Source of the DNA: a virus
Reading direction: 5' to 3' (one strand)
DNA length: 38,563 nt
IMG/VR virus record: IMGVR_UViG_3300012964_000025
Span: 1 to 38,563 of that record
Shown: positions 15,206 to 24,160 of the stretch, piece after piece
Position numbering within the stretch: the stretch's first letter is position 1
Layout of the letters: the number at the start of each line of letters is the position of its first letter
Translations under genes and position numbers: made by a program
The notes under the pieces: generated by a model
The model's database searches: none
What the model saw: only the letters and a program-made list of their open reading frames with translations
Told to the model about the DNA's origin: nothing

Positions 15206-18020
15206 TTATCGTCACCTGCTTTATCACCGCCAGCACGCGCAGCGGCAGCGGTTGTGTTTGTTTGATCTCCGCGGTGCCGGCATCCCATCCGGTATTGGTC
15301 ATCTCCTTATCTCCTGTGAACGGTGGCACAGCCTCATTCAGCACGCCGTCTCCTACCTGGACAAACGGCAGCTCCTCTCCATTGAGCGTGCAGCCGACGG
15401 TTTCATGCAGCCTCGCAATCATCTTGTTCACCGACATCGCCCGGCCGACTGATATGCCGTCAGGCAACTGCAGCGCCGGCGGCAGGTCCTTTGTCGTGCT
15501 GTCGTAGTGGATTCCTATTTCCACTGCAGTAGCTGTGCGGTCGGTCACACCGTCCGCCTCCTTCAGCGTAATCTGTCCGCTGCTGACAACATACTGCGGC
15601 TGAGGTATGCCGTCAGCGAGTACGTCAACCGTCTTCCCTGCGAGGTGTCCGAGACCTGTCCAGGTCGCCTTTCCCGTGCCGTCCGTCCCTGTGATGCAGG
15701 AATGCGTTTGTCTGCCTTCCTCGATCACCTCGATGTATGTATGTGCGACGCCGCCGATCGTCCGTTGCACTGCCAGCCATACCTGATCGGTATTGCCGTA
15801 GGGAATTACAGACACCCATTTGTAGAGTCCATCCGTCGTGTTCTTTGTCCAGCCCAGCACCATCTCCGTGCCCTGGCGTTCATACGTGATCGCCAGCAGC
15901 TTCCCGCTTGCCGTAATCGCGTATATGATCGGGTCCGGATATGAGGTTTGTGCCATACTGATGATCTGCTCGCCTGCCAGATGCTCCGCAAACACACTCA
16001 GATCAGTCGCGCGGTAGGAGTCCGTCTCCCATTCGTAGGCTATCGCCCTGAGTTGTTTCCCGTGTTTGGTGACGAAAAGCGCCTCATCCCCGACAATGAG
16101 CGGTCGGGTCATCGAGCAGCCGTATGCTGTCCTTTTTTTCGCCTGGATATTTGTCGGCGTCAGCGCCTTTTCACTGCTGCCGGAGATGGTGTGTTCCCCC
16201 GAGGATTCCAGCGCGATGATCTGCTTTGTTGCGCAGAGGTGTCTGATGAGGCCCTTTGCGGCAGCGAGGCCATAGCTGCAAGCGTCGCTGTCACCTGAGC
16301 CGATTTCAAAATTCTCCGGCTCTCCGATCTTGGATTTCCATATCTGCAGCGGCCAGGTTGCTGAGCCTCCCATGATCATGCTCTGTTCAAAGAACGTCCC
16401 CGCCCCCGGGTATCCTGATTGACTCGACCAGTAAGTTGTTGTTTTTCGATACGCCGTTATCGTCCCGGTTGCCGGAGTTGCAGGTGTTCCGGTTACCGTA
16501 TAGGTGAATTTTGTTGGTTCGTTTGTAACAAGGGATATTTTGAATATGCCGTTATAGTCCGCTTGGTTCGCTCCGCTTATCTGGACAAAGGATTGGTCCT
16601 TGAATTTGTGGGCTGTCCCCATAGTGACCGTTGCCGTGCTGCCTGACCTCGTAATTGACACTACGTGCTGGACCGCCTGGATCGTGCCGGTTGCCGGCGT
16701 TATAATGGTATTGGATTTCGACAGGCTGGCTGTGGAAAGGTCGTTTAATGTTATATGGAAATTGCCGTTATAATTTGGCTCAGTCGCGCCCTCTACGGTC
16801 ACATACTGCCCATCTGTTAAGCCATGCGCCTGGAAAAACGTAAACAGGTTGTTCCAGCCTAATTTCGTACCGGATACGACGGCCTGGACTATGGTTATGT
16901 CCCCGGTTGCCGGTGTTGCCGGAGTGCCGCTTACCTGGTAGGTAAAGATATAATCGTCAACCTTTGTGAGCTGAAATGTGCCGTTATATTCAGCTTGATC
17001 CGCGTCGCTTATGCGTACATAATTGCCAGTGACCCAGCCGTGCGGCTGAAACATGGTTACCGTCGCTGTCGAGCCCGTCCTGGTTATCGAACTGGAAACT
17101 TTTTTGTACGTTATCGTACCGGTTGCGGGGATCGCAGGTGAATTCGCCACGGTGTAGGTAAAGGAGTTTGCTGAGATAACTGTTATGATAAATACGCCGT
17201 TGTAATCCGCTTGATCGGCCCCCTGGATTTTCACATAGTCAGCCGATACCATGCCGTGTGGACCAGATGTCGTAACGTATGCTGTAGCGCCTACACGTGT
17301 AATTGATATGATCATGTTTGTTAGTATCAAATTCCCGGGTATGGGCCCCGACAGATTTGTATTGACCTGATAGGTGAAGGCCATATCATCAGTGACCGTG
17401 ATCTGGTATAACCCGTTGTAGTCCGCCTGCTCCGCTCCAGACATCCTTATAAGCATGCCGCTTTCAAAGTGGTGAGGGAGTTTCATCACGACGGTGACAA
17501 TGTTGTCCTTGTAGGTTGCTTCTTGCACTGCCTTTGACTCTGTTGTACTGAAGCTGATCTCCTCCAGTGTCCAGCTCGTGTCCGTCGTCCGCTTCAGTCT
17601 CCTGGGTGCGTAATCCCCATGCCAGAAATACAGCTCGTTGCTGTTTTGCTCCCATGTGACGTTCGGCAGCTTCGCCGTAGCGTAGGGATGGCTGATTTCG
17701 TAGGGCACGAGTGGATTCCCGGTTTTTATGAGCGCGTTTGCTGTGTAAAATCTGATTTTCCCGTCCGAACGAAATTCAATCTGATATCCGGTGAGTTCCG
17801 GCGTGATCGTCAGCGGCATGAGATACGCCGTGACGCCAGCTCCGGCATCGTAGATAAAGCGCGTCCCCGGCGTCCGCTCTGCATAGCCGACAAGCGCCAC
17901 GCGGACATTTGTCAGATTCTCAGCGCCGTTTTGATATTTTGGCGCATCCAGTCTGCCGAGCATCTTCGGTGATATTTCTCCTGCGGAGAAATTTGTCTGG
18001 ATGGTATGCAGCTTAGGCAC
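15198..18020 (-). CDS. Tail tubular protein B (T7 gp12-like), 940 aa, with inserted beta repeats
   Basis: The N-terminus (TIQTNFSAGEISPKMLGRLD, then NGAENLTNVRV) is the classic start of podoviral tail nozzle protein gp12. Residues about 185-530 hold five tandem repeats of about 65 residues, each with SITRxGSTATVT, a QADYNG-like turn and FTYTVxGTPATPATG. They resemble the FCCH-type beta module and enlarge this protein well beyond T7 gp12. After the repeats the canonical nozzle fold resumes (GAGTFFEQSMIMGGS, IIALESSGEHTISG). It forms the tail end that carries the fibres. The start overlaps the tube A stop. Confidence 0.9.
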   Translation of the reverse strand: MPKLHTIQTNFSAGEISPKMLGRLDAPKYQNGAENLTNVRVALVGYAERTPGTRFIYDAGAGVTAYLMPLTITPELTGYQIEFRSDGKIRFYTANALIKTGNPLVPYEISHPYATAKLPNVTWEQNSNELYFWHGDYAPRRLKRTTDTSWTLEEISFSTTESKAVQEATYKDNIVTVVMKLPHHFESGMLIRMSGAEQADYNGLYQITVTDDMAFTYQVNTNLSGPIPGNLILTNMIISITRVGATAYVTTSGPHGMVSADYVKIQGADQADYNGVFIITVISANSFTYTVANSPAIPATGTITYKKVSSSITRTGSTATVTMFQPHGWVTGNYVRISDADQAEYNGTFQLTKVDDYIFTYQVSGTPATPATGDITIVQAVVSGTKLGWNNLFTFFQAHGLTDGQYVTVEGATEPNYNGNFHITLNDLSTASLSKSNTIITPATGTIQAVQHVVSITRSGSTATVTMGTAHKFKDQSFVQISGANQADYNGIFKISLVTNEPTKFTYTVTGTPATPATGTITAYRKTTTYWSSQSGYPGAGTFFEQSMIMGGSATWPLQIWKSKIGEPENFEIGSGDSDACSYGLAAAKGLIRHLCATKQIIALESSGEHTISGSSEKALTPTNIQAKKRTAYGCSMTRPLIVGDEALFVTKHGKQLRAIAYEWETDSYRATDLSVFAEHLAGEQIISMAQTSYPDPIIYAITASGKLLAITYERQGTEMVLGWTKNTTDGLYKWVSVIPYGNTDQVWLAVQRTIGGVAHTYIEVIEEGRQTHSCITGTDGTGKATWTGLGHLAGKTVDVLADGIPQPQYVVSSGQITLKEADGVTDRTATAVEIGIHYDSTTKDLPPALQLPDGISVGRAMSVNKMIARLHETVGCTLNGEELPFVQVGDGVLNEAVPPFTGDKEMTNTGWDAGTAEIKQTQPLPLRVLAVIKQVTINE

Positions 18021-18588
18021 GTATGCTCCGCGCGTCGAGCAACGGAAAGTCTCCGAATGTGTCCCCCGGTTCTTCCTGTGCGTCCACAGCTCGGGCGATT
18101 TTCAGCATCTCAGTGAGCAGTTTCTGCATCTCTTGACGTGTTGAGTTTGATTTTGTGATCGGGTAGGCCAGCAGCATCGCCATATACGCCTTCATTGATT
18201 CGACAAGGAGCGCGTCCCAGGTTTCATAATTCACGTTGCGGTAGATGTATCTGAGATAGATGGTGCTTTCATCGCAGAGGATCTGCCGTGCTTCGACCTT
18301 ATAATCAGTCACCCCTTCGACTTCGAGGATCCTCAAACATTCCGGCGGTATGGTGTATGCATAGGCGTAGGTATTGACCGGCGCCGTTGCTATCGGATCT
18401 AGCGCCAGGCGTTTGACAGCGCAATTCCAGGGATGCATCCGGAGCACCGCGTCCCGGCTCGTTGCAAACAACCCGGTTGCCAGCTTCCGGCGCTTTGTGT
18501 TTTCATCGAGGGATACAATCGGATCGTCTCCCAGCATCAGGAGCGCCCCGTTCATGATGATCAACTCTGATACAGCCTCGTCCGCCAT
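18013..18588 (-). CDS. Tail tubular protein A (T7 gp11-like)
   Basis: This 191-residue protein shows the gp11 gatekeeper pattern: a small N-terminal helix with NGALLMLGDDPIVSLDE, then RDAVLRMHPWNCAVKRLAL, then YAYTIPPECLRILEV and STIYLRYIYRNVNYETWDA. It forms the ring below the portal that receives the nozzle. It overlaps the start of tail tube B, and lies directly downstream of the head genes, as in T7. The start codon follows AAGGAGATGAA. Confidence 0.9.
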   Translation of the reverse strand: MADEAVSELIIMNGALLMLGDDPIVSLDENTKRRKLATGLFATSRDAVLRMHPWNCAVKRLALDPIATAPVNTYAYAYTIPPECLRILEVEGVTDYKVEARQILCDESTIYLRYIYRNVNYETWDALLVESMKAYMAMLLAYPITKSNSTRQEMQKLLTEMLKIARAVDAQEEPGDTFGDFPLLDARSIRA

Positions 18589-18784
18589 TTCATCTCCTTG
18601 TTAAGGGGTCTGTCCCAGATTTACGGACGGTTTTATCGTCGTAGAATCGGGATTGTCCCCGGCTTTCCGGCACAACTTAAAGGAGTGCCCTCCCCGGGTG
18701 CCGACGCCGGAGAGGGCGGAGAGAAAGCTTTTTCAAAATCCGGGACGCTTCCTGTAGTCCGTTGGAAGTGTCCCGGCGATTTTC
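18589..18784. repeat. 196-base gap filled with repeats, including family B
   Basis: No gene is seen here. 18735-18784 is a full family B hairpin (GGGACGCTTCC / GGAAGTGTCCC) ending one base before the preceding gene's stop codon. The rest (AAGGGGTCTGTCCCAG, GGGATTGTCCCC, and a GTGCCCTCCCC/GGAGAGGGCGGAG pair) looks like decayed copies of other dispersed repeats. It may attenuate transcription between the head and tail genes. Confidence 0.65.
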
Positions 18785-19279
18785 TTAATCCGTCACGTAC
18801 TTGAAATAGCCCTTTATCGTGGCGCCTGCCGGTATTGTTCCGCCGGCTACCGTGGCGTAGAGCTTTACGCCTTCTCTGCTGTCGAAAAGTATCGTGGGAT
18901 CAGTTCCCAGGGCTCCGGTTCCTGCCCCGCATTCGAGTTTTGCTGCTGCGCTGACATCTGCGTCATCAAGGATGGCGTTTGCTGACAGGGGGACAGCCGT
19001 GCCGTCCGCGTTGGTGTGCGCGGCATAGCCGATGTCCAGCGTCCTGCTTGATCCGAACGCAGAACAGACGAACTTAGAATCGGTTTTTATAAGCCTGACG
19101 ATCCCCGGCGGTAATGTTACGAGATCCTGCGTTGATGTTGCGTCCCCAGCAGCCGCGCCCTGGTTAAATGCAAAATAAGCGGTTCTTACCCTTCCGTGTT
19201 CGTTATAGGAAGGATTTTTGACAGGCGGTGTTGCCGTCCTGTTCGTTTCCTGAGTCGATTTTTCTGTGGTAACTCCCAT
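18785..19279 (-). CDS. Minor head or decoration protein (164 aa)
   Basis: The gene follows the capsid gene and precedes the tail tube genes. The sequence starts with a polar tail (Gly, Thr, Glu, Asn), then a conserved-looking segment (HGRVRTAYFAFNQGAAAGD), and a beta-rich C-terminus ending GTIPAGATIKGYFKYVTD. This pattern occurs in BPP-1-type podoviruses at the same position as a head-associated structural protein. It is likely a capsid decoration or head completion protein. No catalytic motif is present. Confidence 0.65.
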   Translation of the reverse strand: MGVTTEKSTQETNRTATPPVKNPSYNEHGRVRTAYFAFNQGAAAGDATSTQDLVTLPPGIVRLIKTDSKFVCSAFGSSRTLDIGYAAHTNADGTAVPLSANAILDDADVSAAAKLECGAGTGALGTDPTILFDSREGVKLYATVAGGTIPAGATIKGYFKYVTD

Positions 19280-19349
19280 TTGAGTTGCCCTCCTTGTTTT
19301 CTATTTCTGCGGGGGCGTCTCCGCCCCCTGGGTTATTACGTTTCAGCCG

Positions 19350-20252
19350 TTACTCAGTGGTGAGCACTACGCAATCGACCTCTACAACCTTTTCCTCTTC
19401 AACCCTGACGGCCCCGAGTGACTCCTTCGCGTAGGGCTGTACCGCCATTGACTTGTCAATCCTGACATCGAGCCTCGTTTCCAGATTTGCTCCGGTCCCC
19501 AGCGCCATGCCCGACTTTGCCCAGGCATACGTGTACCTGTGTGTAGTGTCTGCCTTGGGGAGCCTTTCGGAATGCAGCCAGTAGAAGCCCATCCAGTACA
19601 CGATCTTGCCGTCCTGCAGCGGCCGCACGGTGTTGTAATCCGCACTGACTGCTTCAGTGATTCCCAGAAGGTCGGCGATCTGCGCCGCGGTGATTGCCCA
19701 GAAAAGCGCGTCGTCGGGATTGTCCCCGTCAATCGCCTCATTCGCCAGGAATATCTGCCTGCACTGGATGATCTTTGTCTTTGTGAGTCTGGCGGATCCG
19801 TGAGCGATCTTCTGGGTGCTCGGCAATGCGGTATTCGAAAGTGCGACTGCGGAGCTGCCTTCAGCACCGGTCACCGTAACCGCGTTGCCCCTGAGCGCGG
19901 CGATAACAACATCGTCCTTGGACCTGTTCATCGCGCCGACTCCGGCCGTGATGATAGAGCTCGTGGGATCGTTCATCTTGTCGATGTCCTGAGGGTCGAT
20001 GAGATCAGCCCATTCGTAATCAGTAAGGAACATTCTCCGTCTGTCGAACGGGGTTTTGATAAGTGGGGTGTCCGAGTTTCTTGAGGTCTTCGCCCGCGCC
20101 GTGGTCTGTCCTACGCGGTCGACGTCCTTTGATGTTCCGACGATTCCCGGATGTGGCATGCAAGCCGCCTCCAGCCTGCTCTTTAACTGCTGTGATCTTA
20201 CAACGAAGTTGTCGGCGAATGCCCGACGCATTACATCTGTGATTTCTCCCAT
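19350..20252 (-). CDS. Major capsid protein
   Basis: This 300-residue protein fits the Phage_capsid_2-type HK97-fold shell proteins of BPP-1-like podoviruses. Features include the N-terminal TDVMRRAFADNFVVRSQQLK, then the E-loop-like RTSRNSDTPLIKTPFDRRR (here written from KTSRNSD), the DYEWADLIDPQDIDKMND segment and a C-terminal domain ending EEEKVVEVDCVV. It lies directly downstream of scaffold. SD GGAGG sits about 10 bases before ATG 20252. A separate 200-base leader with a hairpin precedes it, which may raise its expression. Confidence 0.88.
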   Translation of the reverse strand: MGEITDVMRRAFADNFVVRSQQLKSRLEAACMPHPGIVGTSKDVDRVGQTTARAKTSRNSDTPLIKTPFDRRRMFLTDYEWADLIDPQDIDKMNDPTSSIITAGVGAMNRSKDDVVIAALRGNAVTVTGAEGSSAVALSNTALPSTQKIAHGSARLTKTKIIQCRQIFLANEAIDGDNPDDALFWAITAAQIADLLGITEAVSADYNTVRPLQDGKIVYWMGFYWLHSERLPKADTTHRYTYAWAKSGMALGTGANLETRLDVRIDKSMAVQPYAKESLGAVRVEEEKVVEVDCVVLTTE

Positions 20253-20453
20253 GATCGGTGTTCCTCCATAAAAATTAGTTTTGGTTTCTAACTCTTAGGT
20301 TCTCCACCGCCTTGGGTCCCTTGCGGGATTATCCTACCAAGTGGGCCTGCTCTGTCCTGTGCTACATTACTGCGTTCGTTCGGGGTCCGTTCTGAAAAAT
20401 GGGGACGCTTCCGTCTGTTTGTGAAGTGTCCCTATTTTTCAGGGCTGTGCGGA
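20253..20453. repeat. 200-base gap between scaffold and capsid with family B repeat
   Basis: 20394-20440 is a full family B palindrome (GGGGACGCTTCC / GAAGTGTCCC, flanked by AAAAAT and ATTTTT), which could terminate or attenuate minus-strand transcription because of its T-rich flank. The remaining 140 bases up to the capsid SD hold no gene and no convincing promoter. Confidence 0.6.
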
Positions 20454-21308
20454 TTATCCCTTCTTGCTGTACTTCCTTTCCCTGTATTGCGCCGCCTTCT
20501 TCACGGCGATATCATGCTCGGCATGGCCTGAATTCAGATAGGCCTCCGAGCGGATAAGCTTGTCATATTCCGTCTCATCAATCGCTGCGGCCTGATTCGG
20601 TGCCGGCGGATTATCTTCCACAAGGTCCGCTCCTACTTTCGACAGCACCCTCAGCAGCGCCTTATACGTTGCCTTTAGATCCTTGCCAATCAGCTCGGGC
20701 TGGTCTTCAGCCTCAAAAAACGTTTTTGCTGCCACTCTGAGCGCGTTCACGCTCGCATCTTTTTTGTCTCCCCAAGCCGTTGCCAGCTCCCCTTCAACTT
20801 CCTTCTTCAGCCCCGCCAACTGCGTCTGCTGCAGGGTGAGGGATTCCGATATATGTTCTCCGAATTTCTCTATGATCCCCTGTGCCTGTTTCTTGCTGAT
20901 ACCCATGCCGTGCATGGATTTCAGAAATATCTTTTCTCTCTCCGGGTCGATCTTCATGCCCTCGGGGAATTTTGAGTAATCGAGCTTATACCCCGTCTCA
21001 TCTGCCGGAATATCCGCGATCAGCTCCTTCAGCTTCGGAGTGTCTTTGAGTAAGGCCTTCAGCGTCTGTGCGTCCGCCGTCCCGAACATCTTTTCGGCTT
21101 CCGAGTACGATCCGAGCACCTTCTTCAGCGTCGCCTCATGATTGATCGTCTTCCCGTCTTCTCCCATCACGCGGAATTTCTCCGGTATCTCGATCGTGTT
21201 ATTCTCTCCTGGCAAAAACTCTCCGGCCGGTGGCTGATTGCCCTCGGGCGGACTTCCTGCAGGCGGCTGGTTCCCTGCTGCTGCTGCGATTTCTTCAGGT
21301 GTCGGCAT
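20454..21308 (-). CDS. Capsid assembly scaffolding protein (T7 gp9-like)
   Basis: This 284-residue protein is highly charged and helical, with a Pro/Gly-rich N-terminus (QPPAGSPPEGNQPPAG), a middle with EMSKF-like and HISESLTLQQTQLAGLKKEV coiled coils, and a basic C-terminal tail (YRERKYSKKG) as expected for binding capsid subunits. It lies between portal and capsid, the T7 gp9 position. It acts during prohead assembly and leaves before maturation. Its start overlaps the stop of the 68-residue gene by one base. Confidence 0.82.
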   Translation of the reverse strand: MPTPEEIAAAAGNQPPAGSPPEGNQPPAGEFLPGENNTIEIPEKFRVMGEDGKTINHEATLKKVLGSYSEAEKMFGTADAQTLKALLKDTPKLKELIADIPADETGYKLDYSKFPEGMKIDPEREKIFLKSMHGMGISKKQAQGIIEKFGEHISESLTLQQTQLAGLKKEVEGELATAWGDKKDASVNALRVAAKTFFEAEDQPELIGKDLKATYKALLRVLSKVGADLVEDNPPAPNQAAAIDETEYDKLIRSEAYLNSGHAEHDIAVKKAAQYRERKYSKKG

Positions 21309-21514
21309 TATTTCTCTCCCTTTCCTTTTTTGGTTTTCTCCTGAGCTTCTTCCATCACCTGTTTTGCCTTCATCGGGTCAACTTCTGAAAAAAGCTCCTT
21401 CGATTCGGTCTGCTCTGTCATTCCGGCTTGTCCGGAATCCTTCTTCTCTGTTTTTTCTACCACTGACACGCGGTCCCAGCCTTTCTCCGTCAACTGCCAT
21501 TCCTTATTCGGCAT
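21308..21514 (-). CDS. Small charged protein (68 aa)
   Basis: The protein is polar with a lysine-rich C-terminus (EEAQEKTKKGKGEK). The N-terminal MPNKEWQLTEKGWDRVSV resembles small head-region proteins of unknown role. Residues about 23-33 (EKKDSGQAGMTEQ) are encoded by a family C repeat inserted in frame. It lies between Bbp19-like and scaffold genes with its own start and SD (AGGAGAG). Confidence 0.55.
   Translation of the reverse strand: MPNKEWQLTEKGWDRVSVVEKTEKKDSGQAGMTEQTESKELFSEVDPMKAKQVMEEAQEKTKKGKGEK
21417..21445. repeat. Palindromic repeat family C inside the 68-residue gene
   Basis: GTCATTCCGGCTTGTCCGGA with ATCCTTCTT. A second copy at 23858-23886 differs at one base. This ATTCCGG/CCGGAAT element is a common dispersed repeat in environmental bacteria. 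Here it is translated in frame. Confidence 0.85.
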
Positions 21515-21532
21515 AACCTTCTCTCCTTTCCT

Positions 21533-21775
21533 CTACTGCTGCGCCTCAGCGCATTTCTTTGCGATAAATAAAAGCACGGCCCTCTGCCCCTCCTGGAAAG
21601 CCGTCGAGTGCGAATCACCCGGCACGTGGCTCGTCCTGTCGGCAAAATTCAACCATAACTCCTCAAACACAAGCAGCCCTGACGGGTTCCGCTGAAACAC
21701 ATCGAAGTAATGCTCAGGCAGTACCTTCGTCTGAAGTGTCCCAAGGTTTTTCCTGTCTTTTTTCTTACCCGGCAT
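21533..21775 (-). CDS. Bbp19-like structural protein (80 aa)
   Basis: The conserved pattern FQRNPSGLLVFEELWLNFAD, then HSTAFQEGQRAVLLFIAKKC matches the small Bbp19-type proteins found next to the portal in BPP-1-like podoviruses. The role is unknown but it is linked to head assembly by position. It overlaps the portal stop by about 11 bases, which suggests coupling. Confidence 0.68.
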   Translation of the reverse strand: MPGKKKDRKNLGTLQTKVLPEHYFDVFQRNPSGLLVFEELWLNFADRTSHVPGDSHSTAFQEGQRAVLLFIAKKCAEAQQ

Positions 21776-23375
21776 TTTCCTGTGCTCCTCTCGCCACTAC
21801 CGGCGCAACTGATTTCATCATCTCCGCTTTTTGCTGCTCTTTCTGCATCGCCATCATTTCCTCTGCCCTTTTCTCCCTAAGCTGCTGCACTGCCTTACTG
21901 TCCTTGATCAATTTCGCGGGCACATTCAGGAGCGTTGCCTGTTCTCTTTTTCCTTCTTCCCAATCGTAGACATCGACAACATCGGGCTTCACTTTTGCGC
22001 TGTTTATCAGTCCCGCTTCAAAGCGTTCAATCGCCATCACGTCCTGGTTGCGCTGGCTCTGCGACAGCGGCGCTTTGTACGTGATCTTGTTAACCCGGCC
22101 TCTGATGGATTCCGGCATCACGCCGCCCATGCCGCGCCTCAGGGCGATCCCCGCGCACCGCTTGATCATCCCGCTGATGTGTTCCGACTGCAGGCGTGAA
22201 AGCATCGGTCCAAACAACTGCCGGACTTTGTCGTATCGCCGCGCCACTTCATACGCCGTCATCTGCGGCCCGTCCTCCGGGTGCAGCTCGTCCGACATCA
22301 TCGTTTCCTTCACATTGCCCTGCAGCTTCTCCTTGGCCAAAAAACCAACGTTAAAATCCCCGCCCGGCTTCAGCGGAAAAAAGCTGTCCTTCGAGGCCAT
22401 CGCGATAATCTTCCGCGCCCCGACCTTGATCGTCTTCGCATTGACCACTCCGTCATCCACCGCGCCCCACATGCCCGCAATCGCCATGTCAGCATTGGAA
22501 AGCACCAGCTTCACCACTTCATTCAAAGTTTTATGATCAGGCAAAGCATCATCTGCAGGCCCCAGCGAATAAACCGAATCCGGAATCAGCACCGAGCGCC
22601 CCACAGTAAACGGCTGCTCGTGATAGCCGGACACCCTCACCAGCTTCTTTGTCTTCAGCTCCGTATGTTCCGAGGCCCAGGGCAGCTCCGTCTTTTTGCG
22701 TTTCTTCCCGCGTGGATAAATCGCATGCACAAAATCAAACATCTGGTCCGGCTTTTCCTTCGCCGCCTTCGTCACTTCATCGCTCAGCGGATATCTTTTG
22801 TCTGTGAACGTCGCCACCGCCTGCTCCGCCGTCAGTGAATACGGCCGGTACAGCGTGTCGATCTTGCCCTTGCCCGTGCTGTCCGCGAAATAACAGGAAT
22901 GCAACGGCCAGGTATGAAACACATACAGGTTCTCCGCCTCCGGATCGGTCTCCAGCGCATCCTCCACATAGCAGACAGCCATCGCGCAAACATAATCGAT
23001 CGCGAATTCAAACGAAGCCGAATCGTAATTGCTCCCGTGGATCTCCGCGTGCAGGTCCTTTGAAAACTGCTCCAGCCATTTCATCCCGGCCGAGTCCTTC
23101 ACACCCGTAGCCTCCAGCAGAAACCACTGCATCGCCGAGGGCGTCAGGCCGCTGACCAACTGGGCCGCCAGTTTCCTCACTGAATTCTTCAGCGTCCCGT
23201 CATAGATCCGCGCCGATTTTTCAAACGAAGCCGACAGCGCATCCGCGCCGTCATTGCCGATCTTCGCCCCTCTCAGCGGATACGTCGAATTGTAGGCGTC
23301 CCTCCAGAACTGCTCAACCGTCAACCGCTTCGGCTTCAGCGCCTCAAGGCGTTTTATATGCTGCTGCCCGTTCAT
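21765..23375 (-). CDS. Portal (head-tail connector, T7 gp8-like)
   Basis: This 536-residue protein has LTVEQFWRDAYNSTYPLRG at the N-terminus, then LTPSAMQWFLLE, VCYVEDALETDPEAENLYVF and the segment AYEVARRYDKVRQLFGPMLSRLQSE, the hallmark of the head-to-tail connector family. It forms the dodecameric ring through which DNA passes. ATG 23375 is preferred over upstream in-frame starts, which would run into the small terminase gene; it has GAGGATATC upstream. The C-terminus is a charged coiled coil (LREKRAEEMMAMQKEQQKAE), as in family members. Confidence 0.92.
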   Translation of the reverse strand: MNGQQHIKRLEALKPKRLTVEQFWRDAYNSTYPLRGAKIGNDGADALSASFEKSARIYDGTLKNSVRKLAAQLVSGLTPSAMQWFLLEATGVKDSAGMKWLEQFSKDLHAEIHGSNYDSASFEFAIDYVCAMAVCYVEDALETDPEAENLYVFHTWPLHSCYFADSTGKGKIDTLYRPYSLTAEQAVATFTDKRYPLSDEVTKAAKEKPDQMFDFVHAIYPRGKKRKKTELPWASEHTELKTKKLVRVSGYHEQPFTVGRSVLIPDSVYSLGPADDALPDHKTLNEVVKLVLSNADMAIAGMWGAVDDGVVNAKTIKVGARKIIAMASKDSFFPLKPGGDFNVGFLAKEKLQGNVKETMMSDELHPEDGPQMTAYEVARRYDKVRQLFGPMLSRLQSEHISGMIKRCAGIALRRGMGGVMPESIRGRVNKITYKAPLSQSQRNQDVMAIERFEAGLINSAKVKPDVVDVYDWEEGKREQATLLNVPAKLIKDSKAVQQLREKRAEEMMAMQKEQQKAEMMKSVAPVVARGAQENAG

Positions 23376-23385
23376 CCCGATATCC

Positions 23386-23712
23386 TCATTGCGTCTGCGT
23401 CGTCCTTTCCATCTCACGCACCTGCTTTTCAGCCGCCATAATCATCGCCCGCTCTTCAGCGTCATTGAACAAATCGCCCTGGCCGACATCTTCCTGCTTC
23501 TTCGCAATCGTCATCACCAGCATCACAAAATTCTTCTGAGGATTCGTCCTCGAAGAGAAATCCCTGAACTGCCTCAACCGATTGATCCGCTCCTCCTTCG
23601 AAAGCTCAAACAAAACCGTCTCGATCTCCTGTAAAAGTATCGGCGTTTTGTTCTTCGAGCCTTTCTTCCGACCCTTCGCGTGCTTATAGATTTCAGGGTT
23701 ACCTCTGGCCAT
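23386..23712 (-). CDS. Terminase small subunit candidate (108 aa)
   Basis: The N-terminus MARGNPEIYKHAKGRKKGSKNKT is an Arg/Lys-rich AT-hook-like segment seen in small DNA-packaging proteins. A helical middle (LQEIETVLFELSKEERINRL) and an acidic helical C-terminus follow. It is the first late gene, directly upstream of the portal and overlapping the Mor-controlled leader. Recognition of packaging sites is inferred from position and size. ATG 23712 has AAGGT upstream; TTG 23724 is an alternative. Confidence 0.65.
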   Translation of the reverse strand: MARGNPEIYKHAKGRKKGSKNKTPILLQEIETVLFELSKEERINRLRQFRDFSSRTNPQKNFVMLVMTIAKKQEDVGQGDLFNDAEERAMIMAAEKQVREMERTTQTQ

Positions 23713-23839
23713 TGATACCTTCAATCAGATTTTCATTAGATTTTTGCAATGCAGCGTTTATGCGGGTAGTCTTGAACATTCTGGTTTTAACCATAGCACG
23801 GCGGGTAGTGAAACTTTTAGGGGGAAAGTTGCAAAATCT
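23713..23839 (-). promoter_or_regulatory. Candidate late-operon control region
   Basis: This 127-base gap between the Mor-like activator and the first late gene holds a symmetric arrangement. GCGGGTAGT occurs at 23762-23770 and again at 23801-23809, and between them lies the perfect dyad TGGTTTTAACCA at 23782-23793. That is a plausible binding site for the adjacent activator. I cannot pick a -10 box with confidence. Confidence 0.45.
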
Positions 23840-24160
23840 TTACATAAAGCCTTTAACGTCATTCCGGCTTGACCGGAATCCTTCTTTCCCATCACTCAGC
23901 AGATACTCCCTGCCTGCCGGTGATATCAGCCTGCCCTCGATGATCTTCCACTTGTCGTAATTCCTCACCGTCCTGACCGACAAGCCATATTTCCCGGCAA
24001 TATCAGCATAATTGCCAGTCTTCAGCTCAGCCTTCACCTTCATCACAATCACATACACCGGCATCCTGGACGGGATCTCGATCCGCTCCCCTGCAAACCG
24101 CTGCCTGATTCGCTCCGCCAGCTCCTCGTTCCCGATCATCGCCGCCAGTTCATGCCACAT
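23840..24160 (-). CDS. Mor-like transcription activator, candidate late-gene regulator (106 aa)
   Basis: The pattern LAERIRQRFAGERIEIPSRM followed by a helix-turn-helix (NYADIAGKYGLSVRTVRNYD) matches the Mor/C family of Mu-type middle and late activators, which dimerise and turn on promoters just downstream. It is the last gene before the late operon and overlaps the replication gene start region by 11 bases. The last ten residues (EGFRSSRNDVKGFM) are encoded by a family C repeat that has altered the natural C-terminus. Confidence 0.65.
   Translation of the reverse strand: MWHELAAMIGNEELAERIRQRFAGERIEIPSRMPVYVIVMKVKAELKTGNYADIAGKYGLSVRTVRNYDKWKIIEGRLISPAGREYLLSDGKEGFRSSRNDVKGFM
23858..23886. 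repeat. Palindromic repeat family C at the activator C-terminus
   Basis: GTCATTCCGGCTTGACCGGA with ATCCTTCTT. It matches the copy at 21417-21445 except at one base. It is translated as the tail of the Mor-like protein. Confidence 0.85.
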
